From contig NZ_JBGGTX010000003.1 in NCBI RefSeq assembly GCF_041287255.1, positions 558,001 through 622,000 of the forward strand: a stretch of 64,000 nucleotides of DNA. The letters are read 5' to 3'. Made by a program: the position numbers and the translations under genes. The notes beneath the pieces were generated by a model. The model had not been told where the DNA came from. It worked only from the letters and a program-made list of their open reading frames with translations, and searched no databases. Shown here in pieces: positions 33,019-42,352 of this stretch; the first letter of the stretch is position 1; each line of letters opens with the position of its first letter. The stretch comes from Tamlana flava (lineage in GTDB: Bacteria > Bacteroidota > Bacteroidia > Flavobacteriales > Flavobacteriaceae).

Positions 33019-34395
33019 TCAAATACCCAAAATGAGCTTTGCTATGGAGAAATAGATGAGTATGCCCAATATATCATTACTCGTAGTAATAAAAGGCCCT
33101 GTAGCAATTGCTGGATCTATTCCTCTTTTATCTAAAAACAAAGGCACAAAAGTTCCTATTAAACCGGCTACAACAATAACAACTACCAAAGATATGGAAA
33201 CAGCCAATGCCGTGTTTGGGCTATTACCGATAATCCACACAAAAAGAAATAGAAATAGTGCTAGAATAAGCCCATTTAAAGCTGCAAGCAGCATTTCTTT
33301 AAACAATCGACTGTTTATACTTCCCTTAACGTCGTCGTTTGCCAAACCTTGAACAATAATGGCACTGGATTGTACCCCAACATTACCCGCCATCGCCGCT
33401 ATTAATGGCGTAAAAAAGAACAGTACGGCATACTTGCTAAAAGCTTCCTGAAAGCCTTCCATTATAATAAATGCTCCTATACCTCCAACTAAACCTAAAA
33501 ACAGCCATGGCAAACGGGCTTTGGTTAATTGCAAAATACTATCATCTGCCTCTACATCTCCGGTAATACCTGCAGCAAGTTGATAGTCTTTATCGGCTTC
33601 TTCTTTTAAAACATCTACAATATCGTCTATGGTAATTCTTCCCAAGAGGACTTTGTTGTCATCACTTTGAATTACGGGAATTGCTTCCAAATCGTATTTT
33701 GCCATAATTTTTGCTACTTCCTCTACATCTTCGTTTACATTTACATAATCAACACTGGAAATAAAAATATCAGCTATTTTTTGGTCGCTTTTTGCTACAA
33801 TCAAATCTTTTAAAGATAATCGCCCAATGAGCCTTTCTTGCTTGTCTACCACATAAATGGAGTGAACTCGGGTAACATCTTTTGCCTGTCCGCGAATACG
33901 GCGAAGACACCCTGCCACCGTCCAAGTTTCATATACTTTTACAAGCTCTTTTGCCATAAGCCCCCCGGCCGTATCTTCATCATAAGCGAGTAGTTCCTTA
34001 ATTTCCGCCTTATGGTCTTCATCCTCAATTCTGGAGATAACTTCATGTCGGCGTTCCTCTGGAAGTTCAGCAATAATATCGGCTGCGTCATCGGTATCAA
34101 GTTCTTCAACTTCATCTGCAATTTCTTGTGCAGAAAGATTTCTTAAAACCTTTTCCCGATTGTCTTCGTCCAACTCCATCAGCACATCGGAAGTGGTTTC
34201 AGAATCCAGAAGTTTTATAACATACATGGCCGGATCCAAATCCAACTCATCCAGAATTTCTGCAATATCGGCGTAATGAAACTCGTCCATAAGCTTTTTA
34301 AGCTCCTTATCTTTTCGCTCTTCGATAAGAAGTTCCACCTGCTCAATGAGTTCATCAGTAAGTTGAAATTGTATGTTTTCCTTTTCTTCTGACAA
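33019..34395 (-). CDS. mgtE: Magnesium transporter MgtE
   Basis: 458 residues. The N-terminal MgtE_N superhelical domain (about 20-135, full of DEL/ELD repeats) and two CBS domains (about 140-260) form the cytosolic Mg sensor; five membrane helices follow (from LPWLFLGLVGGIGAF), including the pore region AGNVGVQSSAIIVQG and TFVPLFLDKRGIDPAIATGP. The start codon is TTG 34395; no ATG fits. It follows rsmA by 20 bases on the same strand. Confidence 0.95.
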   Translation of the reverse strand: MSEEKENIQFQLTDELIEQVELLIEERKDKELKKLMDEFHYADIAEILDELDLDPAMYVIKLLDSETTSDVLMELDEDNREKVLRNLSAQEIADEVEELDTDDAADIIAELPEERRHEVISRIEDEDHKAEIKELLAYDEDTAGGLMAKELVKVYETWTVAGCLRRIRGQAKDVTRVHSIYVVDKQERLIGRLSLKDLIVAKSDQKIADIFISSVDYVNVNEDVEEVAKIMAKYDLEAIPVIQSDDNKVLLGRITIDDIVDVLKEEADKDYQLAAGITGDVEADDSILQLTKARLPWLFLGLVGGIGAFIIMEGFQEAFSKYAVLFFFTPLIAAMAGNVGVQSSAIIVQGLANDDVKGSINSRLFKEMLLAALNGLILALFLFLFVWIIGNSPNTALAVSISLVVVIVVAGLIGTFVPLFLDKRGIDPAIATGPFITTSNDILGILIYFSIAKLILGI

Positions 34396-34415
34396 ATTGA
34401 AAATAGTTAAAGGTT

Positions 34416-35210
34416 TTAGATGTCCTTTTCAATCAACTGGGTAAGGGCAATAAAGTCTTGAACACTTAATTGCTCCGGACGCCTGTCAAATATACTACTT
34501 GCTTTTAAATTATCTGACAAATTGAATATTTTTAAACTGTTACGAATAGTTTTACGGCGCTGCTGAAAAGCTTGCTTAACGGTTTTAAAGAATAGTTTTT
34601 CATCACAGGGCAATGTATAGTTCTCTTTTCGGGTTAATCTTAAAACACCCGAATCTACTTTTGGAGGCGGATTGAAAACATTTGGCAGTACGGTAAATAA
34701 ATATTCAGCATCATAAAAAGCCTGTGTTAACACCGATAAAATACCATAAACCTTGGTACCTTCTTTTGAGCAGATACGTTGTGCCACTTCCTTTTGAAAC
34801 ATCCCACAAAACTCCGGGATTTGTTGGCGCATTTCTAAAGCCTTGAATACAATTTGACTTGAAATATTATAAGGAAAATTGCCAATTATGGCAAAAGGCT
34901 CATAATTAAAAACCTCCTTTAAATCGTATTTTAAAAAATCCTTTTCTATAATTCTAGGCTCCAGATTTAGGTAGTTTGCCTGAAGATATTCCACCGATTC
35001 TGAATCAATTTCAATCACATAAGTTGTGCAATCTTTTTCTAAAAGATATTTGGTGAGCACACCCATTCCAGGGCCAATTTCCAGAACATTCTTGTAATCT
35101 TTAAGGGTTAAGGTATCTCCTATTCTTTCAGCTACCGATTCATCATTTAAAAAATGCTGACCTAAATGTTTTTTTGCTTTTACTTGATTTTGGTTGGGGT
35201 TACTTGCCAC
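34416..35210 (-). CDS. rsmA: 16S rRNA dimethyladenosine transferase
   Basis: 264 residues, GTG start (35210). It dimethylates two adjacent adenines in the 3' hairpin of 16S rRNA with SAM. KKHLGQHFLND is the conserved N-terminus, EIGPGMGVLT (about 44-53) the SAM site and IIGNFPYNISSQ (about 112-123) the catalytic NLPY-type motif, here NFPY. It is followed by mgtE. Confidence 0.95.
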   Translation of the reverse strand: MASNPNQNQVKAKKHLGQHFLNDESVAERIGDTLTLKDYKNVLEIGPGMGVLTKYLLEKDCTTYVIEIDSESVEYLQANYLNLEPRIIEKDFLKYDLKEVFNYEPFAIIGNFPYNISSQIVFKALEMRQQIPEFCGMFQKEVAQRICSKEGTKVYGILSVLTQAFYDAEYLFTVLPNVFNPPPKVDSGVLRLTRKENYTLPCDEKLFFKTVKQAFQQRRKTIRNSLKIFNLSDNLKASSIFDRRPEQLSVQDFIALTQLIEKDI

Positions 35211-35298
35211 GAATTAAGACTTTTAGTTGGCAAAGATACGAAAGACGCTTCGACTTTAGGCCGACATGAACGAATACGAAAGGCTATGGGTGACAAAA

Positions 35299-35622
35299 CT
35301 ATTTGAAATTAACCGTGTACTCATCAATAATTTGAAGCTCGGTTCTAAACGCTAGCATTTTATCGGCAAACTTTTTCAAACCGTCACCTCTCAATCTTTC
35401 CGCATCTTCCCTATAATAGGCATCCAAAGCCTCACGTGAATAAGAACGGTATTGAATGGAATAAGTAAAACCACCCATATCTTCTTCCACCAAAACTCTG
35501 GTTAGGGTTGCTTTATCAAATTTACCTGTACCCAAAACCTGAGGAATGTGTTCTTTTATCCAAGCCAGCCATTCGTCATGGATGCTTTCGTCTATGTTTA
35601 CCGTTACGTTGTATATTATCAT
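35299..35622 (-). CDS. DUF4286 family protein
   Basis: 107 residues, all one small alpha-beta (ferredoxin-like) domain: MIIYNVTVNIDESIHDEWLAWIKEHIP and a later YSIQYRSYSREALDAYYRED. This is the DUF4286 family, conserved in Bacteroidota without known function. It lies between rsmA and the TPR gene on the same strand, 95 bases after the latter. Confidence 0.85.
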   Translation of the reverse strand: MIIYNVTVNIDESIHDEWLAWIKEHIPQVLGTGKFDKATLTRVLVEEDMGGFTYSIQYRSYSREALDAYYREDAERLRGDGLKKFADKMLAFRTELQIIDEYTVNFK

Positions 35623-35716
35623 TGATTGTTGGTCTGTAGTTGTTGGTTTCTGGTTATTATTGAATTATGAAAAAGGTTTATCTGAAAATCTAAAAGGTCT
35701 TAAAAATCTAACTCTT

Positions 35717-37495
35717 CTAATTTATGGCATCACCGCGCAAAGCCCTAAAGCGTTTTCGGGCATCTACAAAATAAATGCTATCGGCATGGTTAAAGATGAT
35801 ATTCTCATAAAGCGACTTTGCCTTTTCCATCTGATTTAATTGATTTTCATAAATCTGCGCCAAATTAAAAAGGGCGTCGTCCACCAAAATACCATCTCTA
35901 TAATTTTCAATGAGTACTTCATAATTTGCCTTGGCTTTTTCAAACTCTTTTTTTAATACAAAAAGTTGCGCTTGCTTAAAAAGGGTTTGGGCAATTATTG
36001 GTTCGGTTTTATGCTCTTCCAATATTTTATCCAACAAAATTATTGCCTCATCATTTCTATTTTGAAAAGCCAATAAATCGGCTTTCGCATATTGTTTTAA
36101 AGCGGTTTGAAGTGAATCTTCATATTTGTTATCGGTAATCAACAACTTTAATTCCAAAGCGTCATTGGCAATAAGCTGGGAAGTGGAAGATTTAAGAATT
36201 TTAAGTTGCGATTCTGCCCATTTAAAATCCCCTTTATAATAGCTTGCCTTGGCCACTTTAAACCTAGCTTCTTGTGAAATGGTGCTATTTTTAAGGTTTC
36301 GTTGAATTTGTGTATAGTAAATTAAGGCTTTGTTAAATTGTTCCTGCAAAACTAAAATATCACCCAATTCTAATTTTATTTGTGCTTGTTCAAGCTGATT
36401 TAAGGGTTCATTCTCTAAAAGATTTTCTAAATAAACAGAGGCTCTTTTAGTCTCTTTTATATAGAATGCCAAGAAATGGGCGTAAGAAATTTGAAGGTTT
36501 AAGGTTTCTGCCTCCGCACCAAAGGTTTTTAACAAGTCTACATATTTAGCTTCTATTGTGGCATAATCAGCTTTTGAACTTTCCTTGATTTCCAGTAGCA
36601 ATAAGTTATAATGTGCATTCAGTTCAGTATCTGGATTTTGCGCTGTTTCAATAATATAGCCATAAACTTCTTTGGCAATTTCACTTTCATTTTCATTGAC
36701 ACAAATTGAAGCCAATTCTTCAACTCTCTGCAAACCCTCTTGCATTCTATTGTAAATGGCTTTTTCTTGTATAAATGCCTTTCTGAAATCTTTCTGCTGA
36801 ATGAATAACCAACTGAGCAACTCGTTCCATAGCACATCGGGCTCTTCCTGCATTTTTTTTAACAGAATTTTTCGGAATAGCACATTGTTTTCATCCAGGC
36901 CATCTTCACTTATGAAATCGTTGATGGCACGCTTAACATCACTCAAAACAATAGGATTTGATTCTGCAAAATCAAGATAACTGTTAAACATTTTTTCAAT
37001 ATTGCCCTGTTCCCCATAAATCTGGGCCAGTTGCACATTGAAGTTATAATCTGGATTTAAAACCATAGCTTTTTCATAGGCCAAAACTGCCTCATCCAAA
37101 AGGGAGTGGTTTTGAAAACTCCTCGCCACCGAAAACACATTGCTCGCCCGTTCATCAATACTTTTAATCGCCGCATCGTACAACTCTCGAGCCTTCTCCA
37201 TATTATTTTTAAGCTGGTAATTATACCCTAACTCTACCCAAAAAGGTGGATATTTCATGCGCTCCATGAGCTGGGTTAAAAAAACCTCGGCTTCATCGTA
37301 CTGCTCTAGTTCTTGGTACGTCCTTATTATTTGATTGATGTAATTTGGGTTGGATGGCGATTTGGCATACAATTTTTTATACTCCATTAATGCCTTTTCA
37401 TATTCACCATTTTTAAAATATTCCTTGGCAAGAATATCACCTTGAGAGAACGCCATTGCGCCAACAAAAAAGAAAATGATAAATAAGGGTCTCAT
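35717..37495 (-). CDS. Secreted tetratricopeptide-repeat protein
   Basis: 592 residues. A signal peptide (MRPLFIIFFFVGAMAFSQ) is followed by TPR helices almost to the end. The N-terminal repeats are clear (KEYFKNGEYEKALMEYKKLYAKSP, then several of 34-36 residues), and the C-terminal repeats resemble those of BamD/CpoB-type proteins (AKANYEVLIENYRDGILVDDALFNLAQ). It is probably a periplasmic or outer-membrane scaffold. No enzymatic motif is visible. Confidence 0.85.
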   Translation of the reverse strand: MRPLFIIFFFVGAMAFSQGDILAKEYFKNGEYEKALMEYKKLYAKSPSNPNYINQIIRTYQELEQYDEAEVFLTQLMERMKYPPFWVELGYNYQLKNNMEKARELYDAAIKSIDERASNVFSVARSFQNHSLLDEAVLAYEKAMVLNPDYNFNVQLAQIYGEQGNIEKMFNSYLDFAESNPIVLSDVKRAINDFISEDGLDENNVLFRKILLKKMQEEPDVLWNELLSWLFIQQKDFRKAFIQEKAIYNRMQEGLQRVEELASICVNENESEIAKEVYGYIIETAQNPDTELNAHYNLLLLEIKESSKADYATIEAKYVDLLKTFGAEAETLNLQISYAHFLAFYIKETKRASVYLENLLENEPLNQLEQAQIKLELGDILVLQEQFNKALIYYTQIQRNLKNSTISQEARFKVAKASYYKGDFKWAESQLKILKSSTSQLIANDALELKLLITDNKYEDSLQTALKQYAKADLLAFQNRNDEAIILLDKILEEHKTEPIIAQTLFKQAQLFVLKKEFEKAKANYEVLIENYRDGILVDDALFNLAQIYENQLNQMEKAKSLYENIIFNHADSIYFVDARKRFRALRGDAIN

Positions 37496-37660
37496 ACGGT
37501 AAATATAACAAATGTGCTATTTAGATATTGAGGTAATAAGAATTTTTTAAGATTTAAAGATTTGACGTCCCTATCATGAGATTCGGATATCTATCGGGAT
37601 TAGTTCAACAAACCAATTTGCATTCGCCTTAAAAGACTCCAAAAATCAGAGTTTCACTAA

Positions 37661-37687
37661 CAAAAATGCCCGAATAAAATTCGGGCA
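37661..37687 (-). terminator. Terminator downstream of the small peptide ORF
   Basis: TGCCCGAAT (37667-37675) pairs perfectly with ATTCGGGCA (37679-37687), loop AAA. The As at 37662-37666 give a U-run on the minus strand. It terminates a minus-strand transcript that must start between here and serS, which supports the small ORF at 37835. Confidence 0.8.
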
Positions 37688-37834
37688 CTAACCAACCAAA
37701 AATAAAGTTCTATTAACTACTTGTTAATTAAATACTCGATTGGGGACAGTCTTTAAGCTCTCGCAAAAACAAGAAAGACTATTTCAAACTAACTCTTTGG
37801 ATTGCATCAATAAATTTGCATCGAAAAAAAATCC

Positions 37835-37957
37835 CTATTTTTTGACTATAGCTGTTACGTTATCTTCAGATTTAAATAATTCGAAATCTGGAGACAATAC
37901 TTTTGATGCGAAAAAAATTAGAGCAATTAACAGTACAATGCGTTTAACATTTTTCAT
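37835..37957 (-). CDS. Small exported peptide, 40 residues
   Basis: ATG 37957 opens a 40-codon frame: MKNVKRI, a hydrophobic core (VLLIALIFFAS), then KVLSPDFELFKSEDNVTAIV and two lysines before TAG. The basic-hydrophobic start has the form of a signal peptide or single membrane anchor. A clean minus-strand terminator lies 150 bases downstream. I do not recognise a family. It may be a real small protein or the 5' remnant of a longer one; an ORF on the other strand in the same place looks like noise. Confidence 0.4.
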   Translation of the reverse strand: MKNVKRIVLLIALIFFASKVLSPDFELFKSEDNVTAIVKK

Positions 37958-38120
37958 AATTAGTAGGTTGAATAGATTTGGTGTTGCTAACTTGAAAAAT
38001 ATATATCAAAAAATCAAGAAATTCGAAACAAAATCGTTAAACAGCATTCGTTTTTTGCACTTAATCGATTTTTTCAAGAATTATTATCGTTTTTTGTAGG
38101 CTTAAAGCTTCAAAAATATT

Positions 38121-39392
38121 TTAATCAATAATTTTAAAACCAGTGTAAGATTGTAAAACTTCGGGCACCAAAATACCTTCTTTAGTTTGGTAATTTTCTA
38201 AAATACCAGCTAGTACTCTTGGTAACGCTAAAGCACTTCCATTTAGTGTATGGGCAAGCTCATTTTTTCCATCACTGTTTTTAAAGCGAAGTTTTAATCG
38301 GTTGGCTTGAAAGGTTTCGAAGTTTGAAACTGAAGATATTTCCAACCATCTATCTTGGGCTGTTGAAAACACTTCAAAGTCGTAAGTTAAAGCTGAAGCG
38401 AATGATGTGTCGCCACCACACAAACGTAATATTCTGTATGGCAATTTTAATTCTTTTAAAATACCTTTTACGTGGTTTACCATGCCATCTAAAGCTTTAT
38501 AAGATTTGCTTGGGTGTTCCACACGGATGATTTCCACTTTATCAAATTGATGTAACCTATTCAAACCCCTTACGTGGGCTCCATAACTTCCAGCCTCTCT
38601 TCGAAAACATGGTGTATAACCCGTAACACCTATAGGCAAATCGCTTTCGTTTAAAACCACATCTCTAAAAATATTGGTTCCTGGCACTTCTGCCGTTGGT
38701 ATTAAATACAAATTGTCCTCTGCAACATAGTACATCTGCCCTTCTTTATCTGGCAATTGCCCAGTACCGAAGCCAGAAGCTTCATTAACCAAAACCGGCA
38801 ATTGATATTCTGTATAACCAGCAGCTGTATTTTTATCTAAAAAATAGGCAATTAAGGCACGTTGTAATTTTGCTCCTTTTCCTTTGTATACTGGAAATCC
38901 AGCACCAGTAATTTTATTGCCAAGTTCAAAATCTATGATGTCGTATTTTTTGGCCAATTCCCAGTGTGGCAGAGCACCATCATGCAGTTTTGGAATATCA
39001 CCTGCTCTAAAAACTTCTTCATTATCCAGTTCTGAATTCCCACGGGGCACAGAATCATGAGGGACATTTGGAATTTTATAAAGCAACTCGTTTAAAGCAT
39101 CTGTTTTCTCGTTTAAAGCATCTGCCAGTTGCTTTGAGGTTTCTTTCAACAGACCTGTCTTTTCCTTTAAAAGATTGGCTTTTTGGGCTTCACCAGATTT
39201 AAATAAATTCCCTATTTCCTTTGAAAGCGCATTGGATTCTGCCAAAGTATTATCCAATTCGGTTTGAATACGCCTTCTGTCCTCATCAAAAACAATCACG
39301 TCATCAATCATTTTGGCGGCATCTATATTCCTTTTTGCCAAACGATTTATGACCAATTCTTTGTTTTCTCTGATAAAGGCGACTTGTAACAT
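38121..39392 (-). CDS. serS: Seryl-tRNA synthetase
   Basis: 423 residues. An N-terminal coiled coil (about 30-100) grips tRNA-Ser. Class II motif 2 is TPCFRREAGSYGAHVRGLNR (about 262-282) and motif 3 is NGSALALPRVLAGILENYQ (about 381-399). The length is normal. It charges tRNA with serine and, if required, supplies Sec tRNA. Confidence 0.97.
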   Translation of the reverse strand: MLQVAFIRENKELVINRLAKRNIDAAKMIDDVIVFDEDRRRIQTELDNTLAESNALSKEIGNLFKSGEAQKANLLKEKTGLLKETSKQLADALNEKTDALNELLYKIPNVPHDSVPRGNSELDNEEVFRAGDIPKLHDGALPHWELAKKYDIIDFELGNKITGAGFPVYKGKGAKLQRALIAYFLDKNTAAGYTEYQLPVLVNEASGFGTGQLPDKEGQMYYVAEDNLYLIPTAEVPGTNIFRDVVLNESDLPIGVTGYTPCFRREAGSYGAHVRGLNRLHQFDKVEIIRVEHPSKSYKALDGMVNHVKGILKELKLPYRILRLCGGDTSFASALTYDFEVFSTAQDRWLEISSVSNFETFQANRLKLRFKNSDGKNELAHTLNGSALALPRVLAGILENYQTKEGILVPEVLQSYTGFKIID

Positions 39393-39436
39393 TCTTTAAA
39401 AATTTAAGCGACAAATTTAAGGAATTACTTAAATAA

Positions 39437-40753
39437 TCACTCCTGTTTTGAACGTAAAATCCAATTGCTGTGTTTAAAAATATCCCATGGCACATTGGCC
39501 AAATCTGCATTTGGGTTTATTAATGTTTCTGAAGGTTTTCCGTTGATGCTTATTTCACAATCTACATAAATAGCAATATCCTGCCCTTCGGCTTTATACT
39601 TTTCTTTTAAATGTTGGGCGAACTGCCAAATAACATCAGGTTTTGTGCTCGCAGCCCGTTTTTGCTTTTCGGTTAAATAATCCTCCAAATTTACATGATT
39701 ACCCTTGTTAGTGGTTTTATTTTCAACCCAATAGGCTGCGTGACCACTTTTTGAGCGTAGCATCATACGCCACGAAAGCCTGTGCCCCTCTTCCGTCCAA
39801 AGTACATCATCTCCTATAAAATGATGTCTTAGTGGCAGCACTATTTGCACCAAAAAATAAGTTGAAAAAATGATTAGAAAAGCACTTTTATACTTAGGAG
39901 TCTCAACTTCTACTTCGCTGTATAATGGCTTATTCCTTAAAAATATCTTTTGAATGGTTTTTGGTTCAAAAAAGAACAGACTAAACGCAAGTGCCAAATA
40001 CGGAAAGATGCCTATTTGAAAAACAATGGAATTGAACAAATGGAAGAAAATGGAAACTATAAAAGCATATTTCCGGGTTGGCTTGTACAATAATAAGGGC
40101 ACAATTAATCCATCAAATAAAATACCTCCGTAAGACAAAACATAATGCACCCATTTTTGCTGAAGCAACTCACCTATTAGCAGATAATTCTGCTTGCTTT
40201 TCATCATCATTTCAATAACCCTTGTGTCCAACCAATCTGGGTATAACTTAGCAATAGACGCATAGGTATAAACAATAAAAAGTTGCAAAATAATAACCAA
40301 ACGGCACCATTGTGGCATGGAATAACTTTTTGTTTCCGGATTTAATTTGGTATCATAACAGGCATATCTATTCGCTGGAAGGCAAGCCATAATGCCAGTG
40401 ATTAGCATTAACAAATAATAATGGTTATTGTAAGACGACTTTTGCATGAGGTAAGTTGCCGTCCACATGAAAAAGAAACTTATTATGCTAAATCGATACT
40501 TAAAGCCCACCATGATGAACAGGCCAAAAACCCCCATCAGAACATAATAAAAATACATGCCAATACCAGGCAGTGGTTGTAACCATTCAAAGCCAATAAA
40601 AGAAAATGTGAATTTCGGGTCAATGAGCGTGTTCTTTACCCAACCTGTAAAAATGGCCCCAACAGATTCTAAAAAACAGAGTAACCCGAAAATAATTCTG
40701 AAAACAATTAATGCAGAATTATCGATATGTTTAAACAGCCATTTATTGAGCAT
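39437..40753 (-). CDS. HTTM / vitamin K-dependent gamma-carboxylase-like membrane protein
   Basis: 438 residues with five or six membrane segments in the first 290 residues (ALIVFRIIFGLLCFLESVGAIF, GMYFYYVLMGVFGLFIMVGF and others) followed by a soluble C-terminal part. The layout and YNNHYYLLMLITGIMACLPANR match the HTTM domain of vitamin K-dependent gamma-glutamyl carboxylase homologues. Flavobacteria make menaquinone, which could be the cofactor. Activity is not demonstrated from sequence. Its start overlaps the ribF stop by 11 bases. Confidence 0.75.
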   Translation of the reverse strand: MLNKWLFKHIDNSALIVFRIIFGLLCFLESVGAIFTGWVKNTLIDPKFTFSFIGFEWLQPLPGIGMYFYYVLMGVFGLFIMVGFKYRFSIISFFFMWTATYLMQKSSYNNHYYLLMLITGIMACLPANRYACYDTKLNPETKSYSMPQWCRLVIILQLFIVYTYASIAKLYPDWLDTRVIEMMMKSKQNYLLIGELLQQKWVHYVLSYGGILFDGLIVPLLLYKPTRKYAFIVSIFFHLFNSIVFQIGIFPYLALAFSLFFFEPKTIQKIFLRNKPLYSEVEVETPKYKSAFLIIFSTYFLVQIVLPLRHHFIGDDVLWTEEGHRLSWRMMLRSKSGHAAYWVENKTTNKGNHVNLEDYLTEKQKRAASTKPDVIWQFAQHLKEKYKAEGQDIAIYVDCEISINGKPSETLINPNADLANVPWDIFKHSNWILRSKQE

Positions 40754-41678
40754 TTTGGTTTGAAATAAAATCTAAGGCTGTTTTTTTGTCTAAAGCCAAT
40801 TGGGCTTTTAATGCTTCAACAGATTCAAATTTTTCTTCATCCCGAATGCGATGCAACAAATCTATTTGGATTTTCTTTCCGTAAATATCACCATCAAAAT
40901 CAAAAAAATGTACCTCAATAGTTTGCTTGCTTCCATTTACCGTTGGGTTGGTTCCAATATTCATCATACCGTAAACCAGTATATCGTTTATTTTTGAACT
41001 TACAATGTAAGAACCCTGTTTTGGAATAAGTTTGTAATCTTCCTCTATTACAATATTTGCAGTTGGGCAGTTCAATTGTCTTCCCAAACCTTTTCCCTTT
41101 TCAACCTTTCCCTTCAGCATAAAGTTATAGCCCAAATATGCATTGGCCATTTTTATATTTCCTTCTTTTAAAGCTGTTCTTATTTTAGTAGAACTTACAG
41201 AAACATCGTTAATGTCTTGAGCCGAAATTTCCTCAACATCAAAACCATACATTTCACCAAAAGTCTTCAAATCATTGATGTCGGCATTTCGGTTTCTTCC
41301 AAACCTATGGTCATAACCAATAATCACTTTTTTCGCATTTAGTTTGTCTACTAAAATTTGCTTCACAAAATCTTCAGCTGATAATCTTGAAAACTTATGA
41401 GTGAAGTTTTTAATGAGCAGATAATCTAAACCTGTGGCATTAAGAATATCATGGCGTTCATCAATGGTATTGATAAGTTTAAGGTTTGAATCCTTTTGAA
41501 GAACCATTCGAGGGTGCGGAAAAAAAGTAAGAATGACCGATTTTAACCCCGACATTTTGGCCGTTTTAATAAGGCGTTTTATTATTTTTTGATGCCCTAT
41601 GTGAACACCATCAAAAGTGCCGATGGTAACTACGGTTCTCTCGTTTCCCAAAGCATTTAAATCACTCTTAGTTTTCAA
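40743..41678 (-). CDS. ribF: Riboflavin kinase / FAD synthetase
   Basis: 311 residues. The N-terminal FAD synthetase nucleotidyltransferase has GTFDGVHIGHQKII (about 20-33) and IIGYDHRFGRNR; the C-terminal riboflavin kinase domain has KGKGLGRQLNCPTANIVIE and MMNIGTNPTVNG. It makes FMN and then FAD, cofactors of GltB, NadB and others. The start is TTG 41678; no ATG upstream or just downstream preserves the first strand. It overlaps the VKGC-like gene by 11 bases. Confidence 0.94.
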   Translation of the reverse strand: MKTKSDLNALGNERTVVTIGTFDGVHIGHQKIIKRLIKTAKMSGLKSVILTFFPHPRMVLQKDSNLKLINTIDERHDILNATGLDYLLIKNFTHKFSRLSAEDFVKQILVDKLNAKKVIIGYDHRFGRNRNADINDLKTFGEMYGFDVEEISAQDINDVSVSSTKIRTALKEGNIKMANAYLGYNFMLKGKVEKGKGLGRQLNCPTANIVIEEDYKLIPKQGSYIVSSKINDILVYGMMNIGTNPTVNGSKQTIEVHFFDFDGDIYGKKIQIDLLHRIRDEEKFESVEALKAQLALDKKTALDFISNQNAQ

Positions 41679-41735
41679 GCTATTTTGTTTTCTACAAAAC
41701 TAGGTAATAAGTAAGTTAAAACAAATTTTAACTAT

Positions 41736-42254
41736 TTATTGTATGCTAAAAGTTTCGCTAATCTCGGTTATTACTTGGGGCACTTCGCTTATCTTAAATT
41801 TGAGATTAATTTTGGCTTTATCATCATTTAGCTTAAATACTTTTAGGCTGCCTTCATTTATTTTATAATATCCTGTTTGCCCTTTGCAGTAGCACCACCT
41901 TGCGAAAAAGAGGTTCTTATTTTTTAAATCGGTTGTCTCAACCTCAAAATTTTTCAACGGTAATTCGATGAAAACTTCTTCTCTGTAACTCCCATCAAGC
42001 AGTTTTTTGTCGTTGTCCTTTTTGTATTCAAACTTCAAAACCAGATTATGACCATCAACCATTGCAAGATAAATTTGGTTAAAATCTCCCTCTTCAATTT
42101 TAAGGGATTTATTCCTGTAATTTTCAAACGAACACGTACCATTTTCAGGACAAACAGTGTAATCTACCTTCTTGTTTTGCAAAGAAGCGACTTCCTTTTT
42201 ACACTTACAGGAGACCATAAAAACAACCAAAAATAATAGGCTCAAATACTTCAT
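41736..42254 (-). CDS. Lipoprotein of unknown function
   Basis: 172 residues from ATG 42254 (MKYLSLLFLVVFMVSC). The lipobox MVSC puts the lipidated cysteine at residue 16, followed by KCKKEV. The mature part has several cysteine pairs (YTVCPENGTCSF, WCYCKGQTGYY) and a mostly beta composition. I do not recognise the family. It is divergent from the secreted protease. Confidence 0.7.
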   Translation of the reverse strand: MKYLSLLFLVVFMVSCKCKKEVASLQNKKVDYTVCPENGTCSFENYRNKSLKIEEGDFNQIYLAMVDGHNLVLKFEYKKDNDKKLLDGSYREEVFIELPLKNFEVETTDLKNKNLFFARWCYCKGQTGYYKINEGSLKVFKLNDDKAKINLKFKISEVPQVITEISETFSIQ

Positions 42255-42352
42255 AAACAAATATATGTTATTTAGCCGATAAAATATTTTTTTGCAATTG
42301 ACATTTTAAGAGCCTATTTTTAGACCACTTAAAGACCCAAATTACCACTACT

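Larger units (their letters stand above)
37496..38120. other. Intergenic region with a small secreted-peptide ORF
   Basis: 625 bases between the TPR gene and serS. The only structures I find are a small minus-strand ORF (37835-37957) and a minus-strand terminator (37661-37687). The rest (37500-37660 and 37960-38120) is AT-rich with no convincing ORF. Confidence 0.6.

Noticed and set aside
37740..38099. 119-codon plus-strand ORF in the TPR-serS gap
   Set aside because: It starts with TTG, has no recognisable domain and low-complexity content, and covers the minus-strand small ORF whose terminator is on the minus strand.
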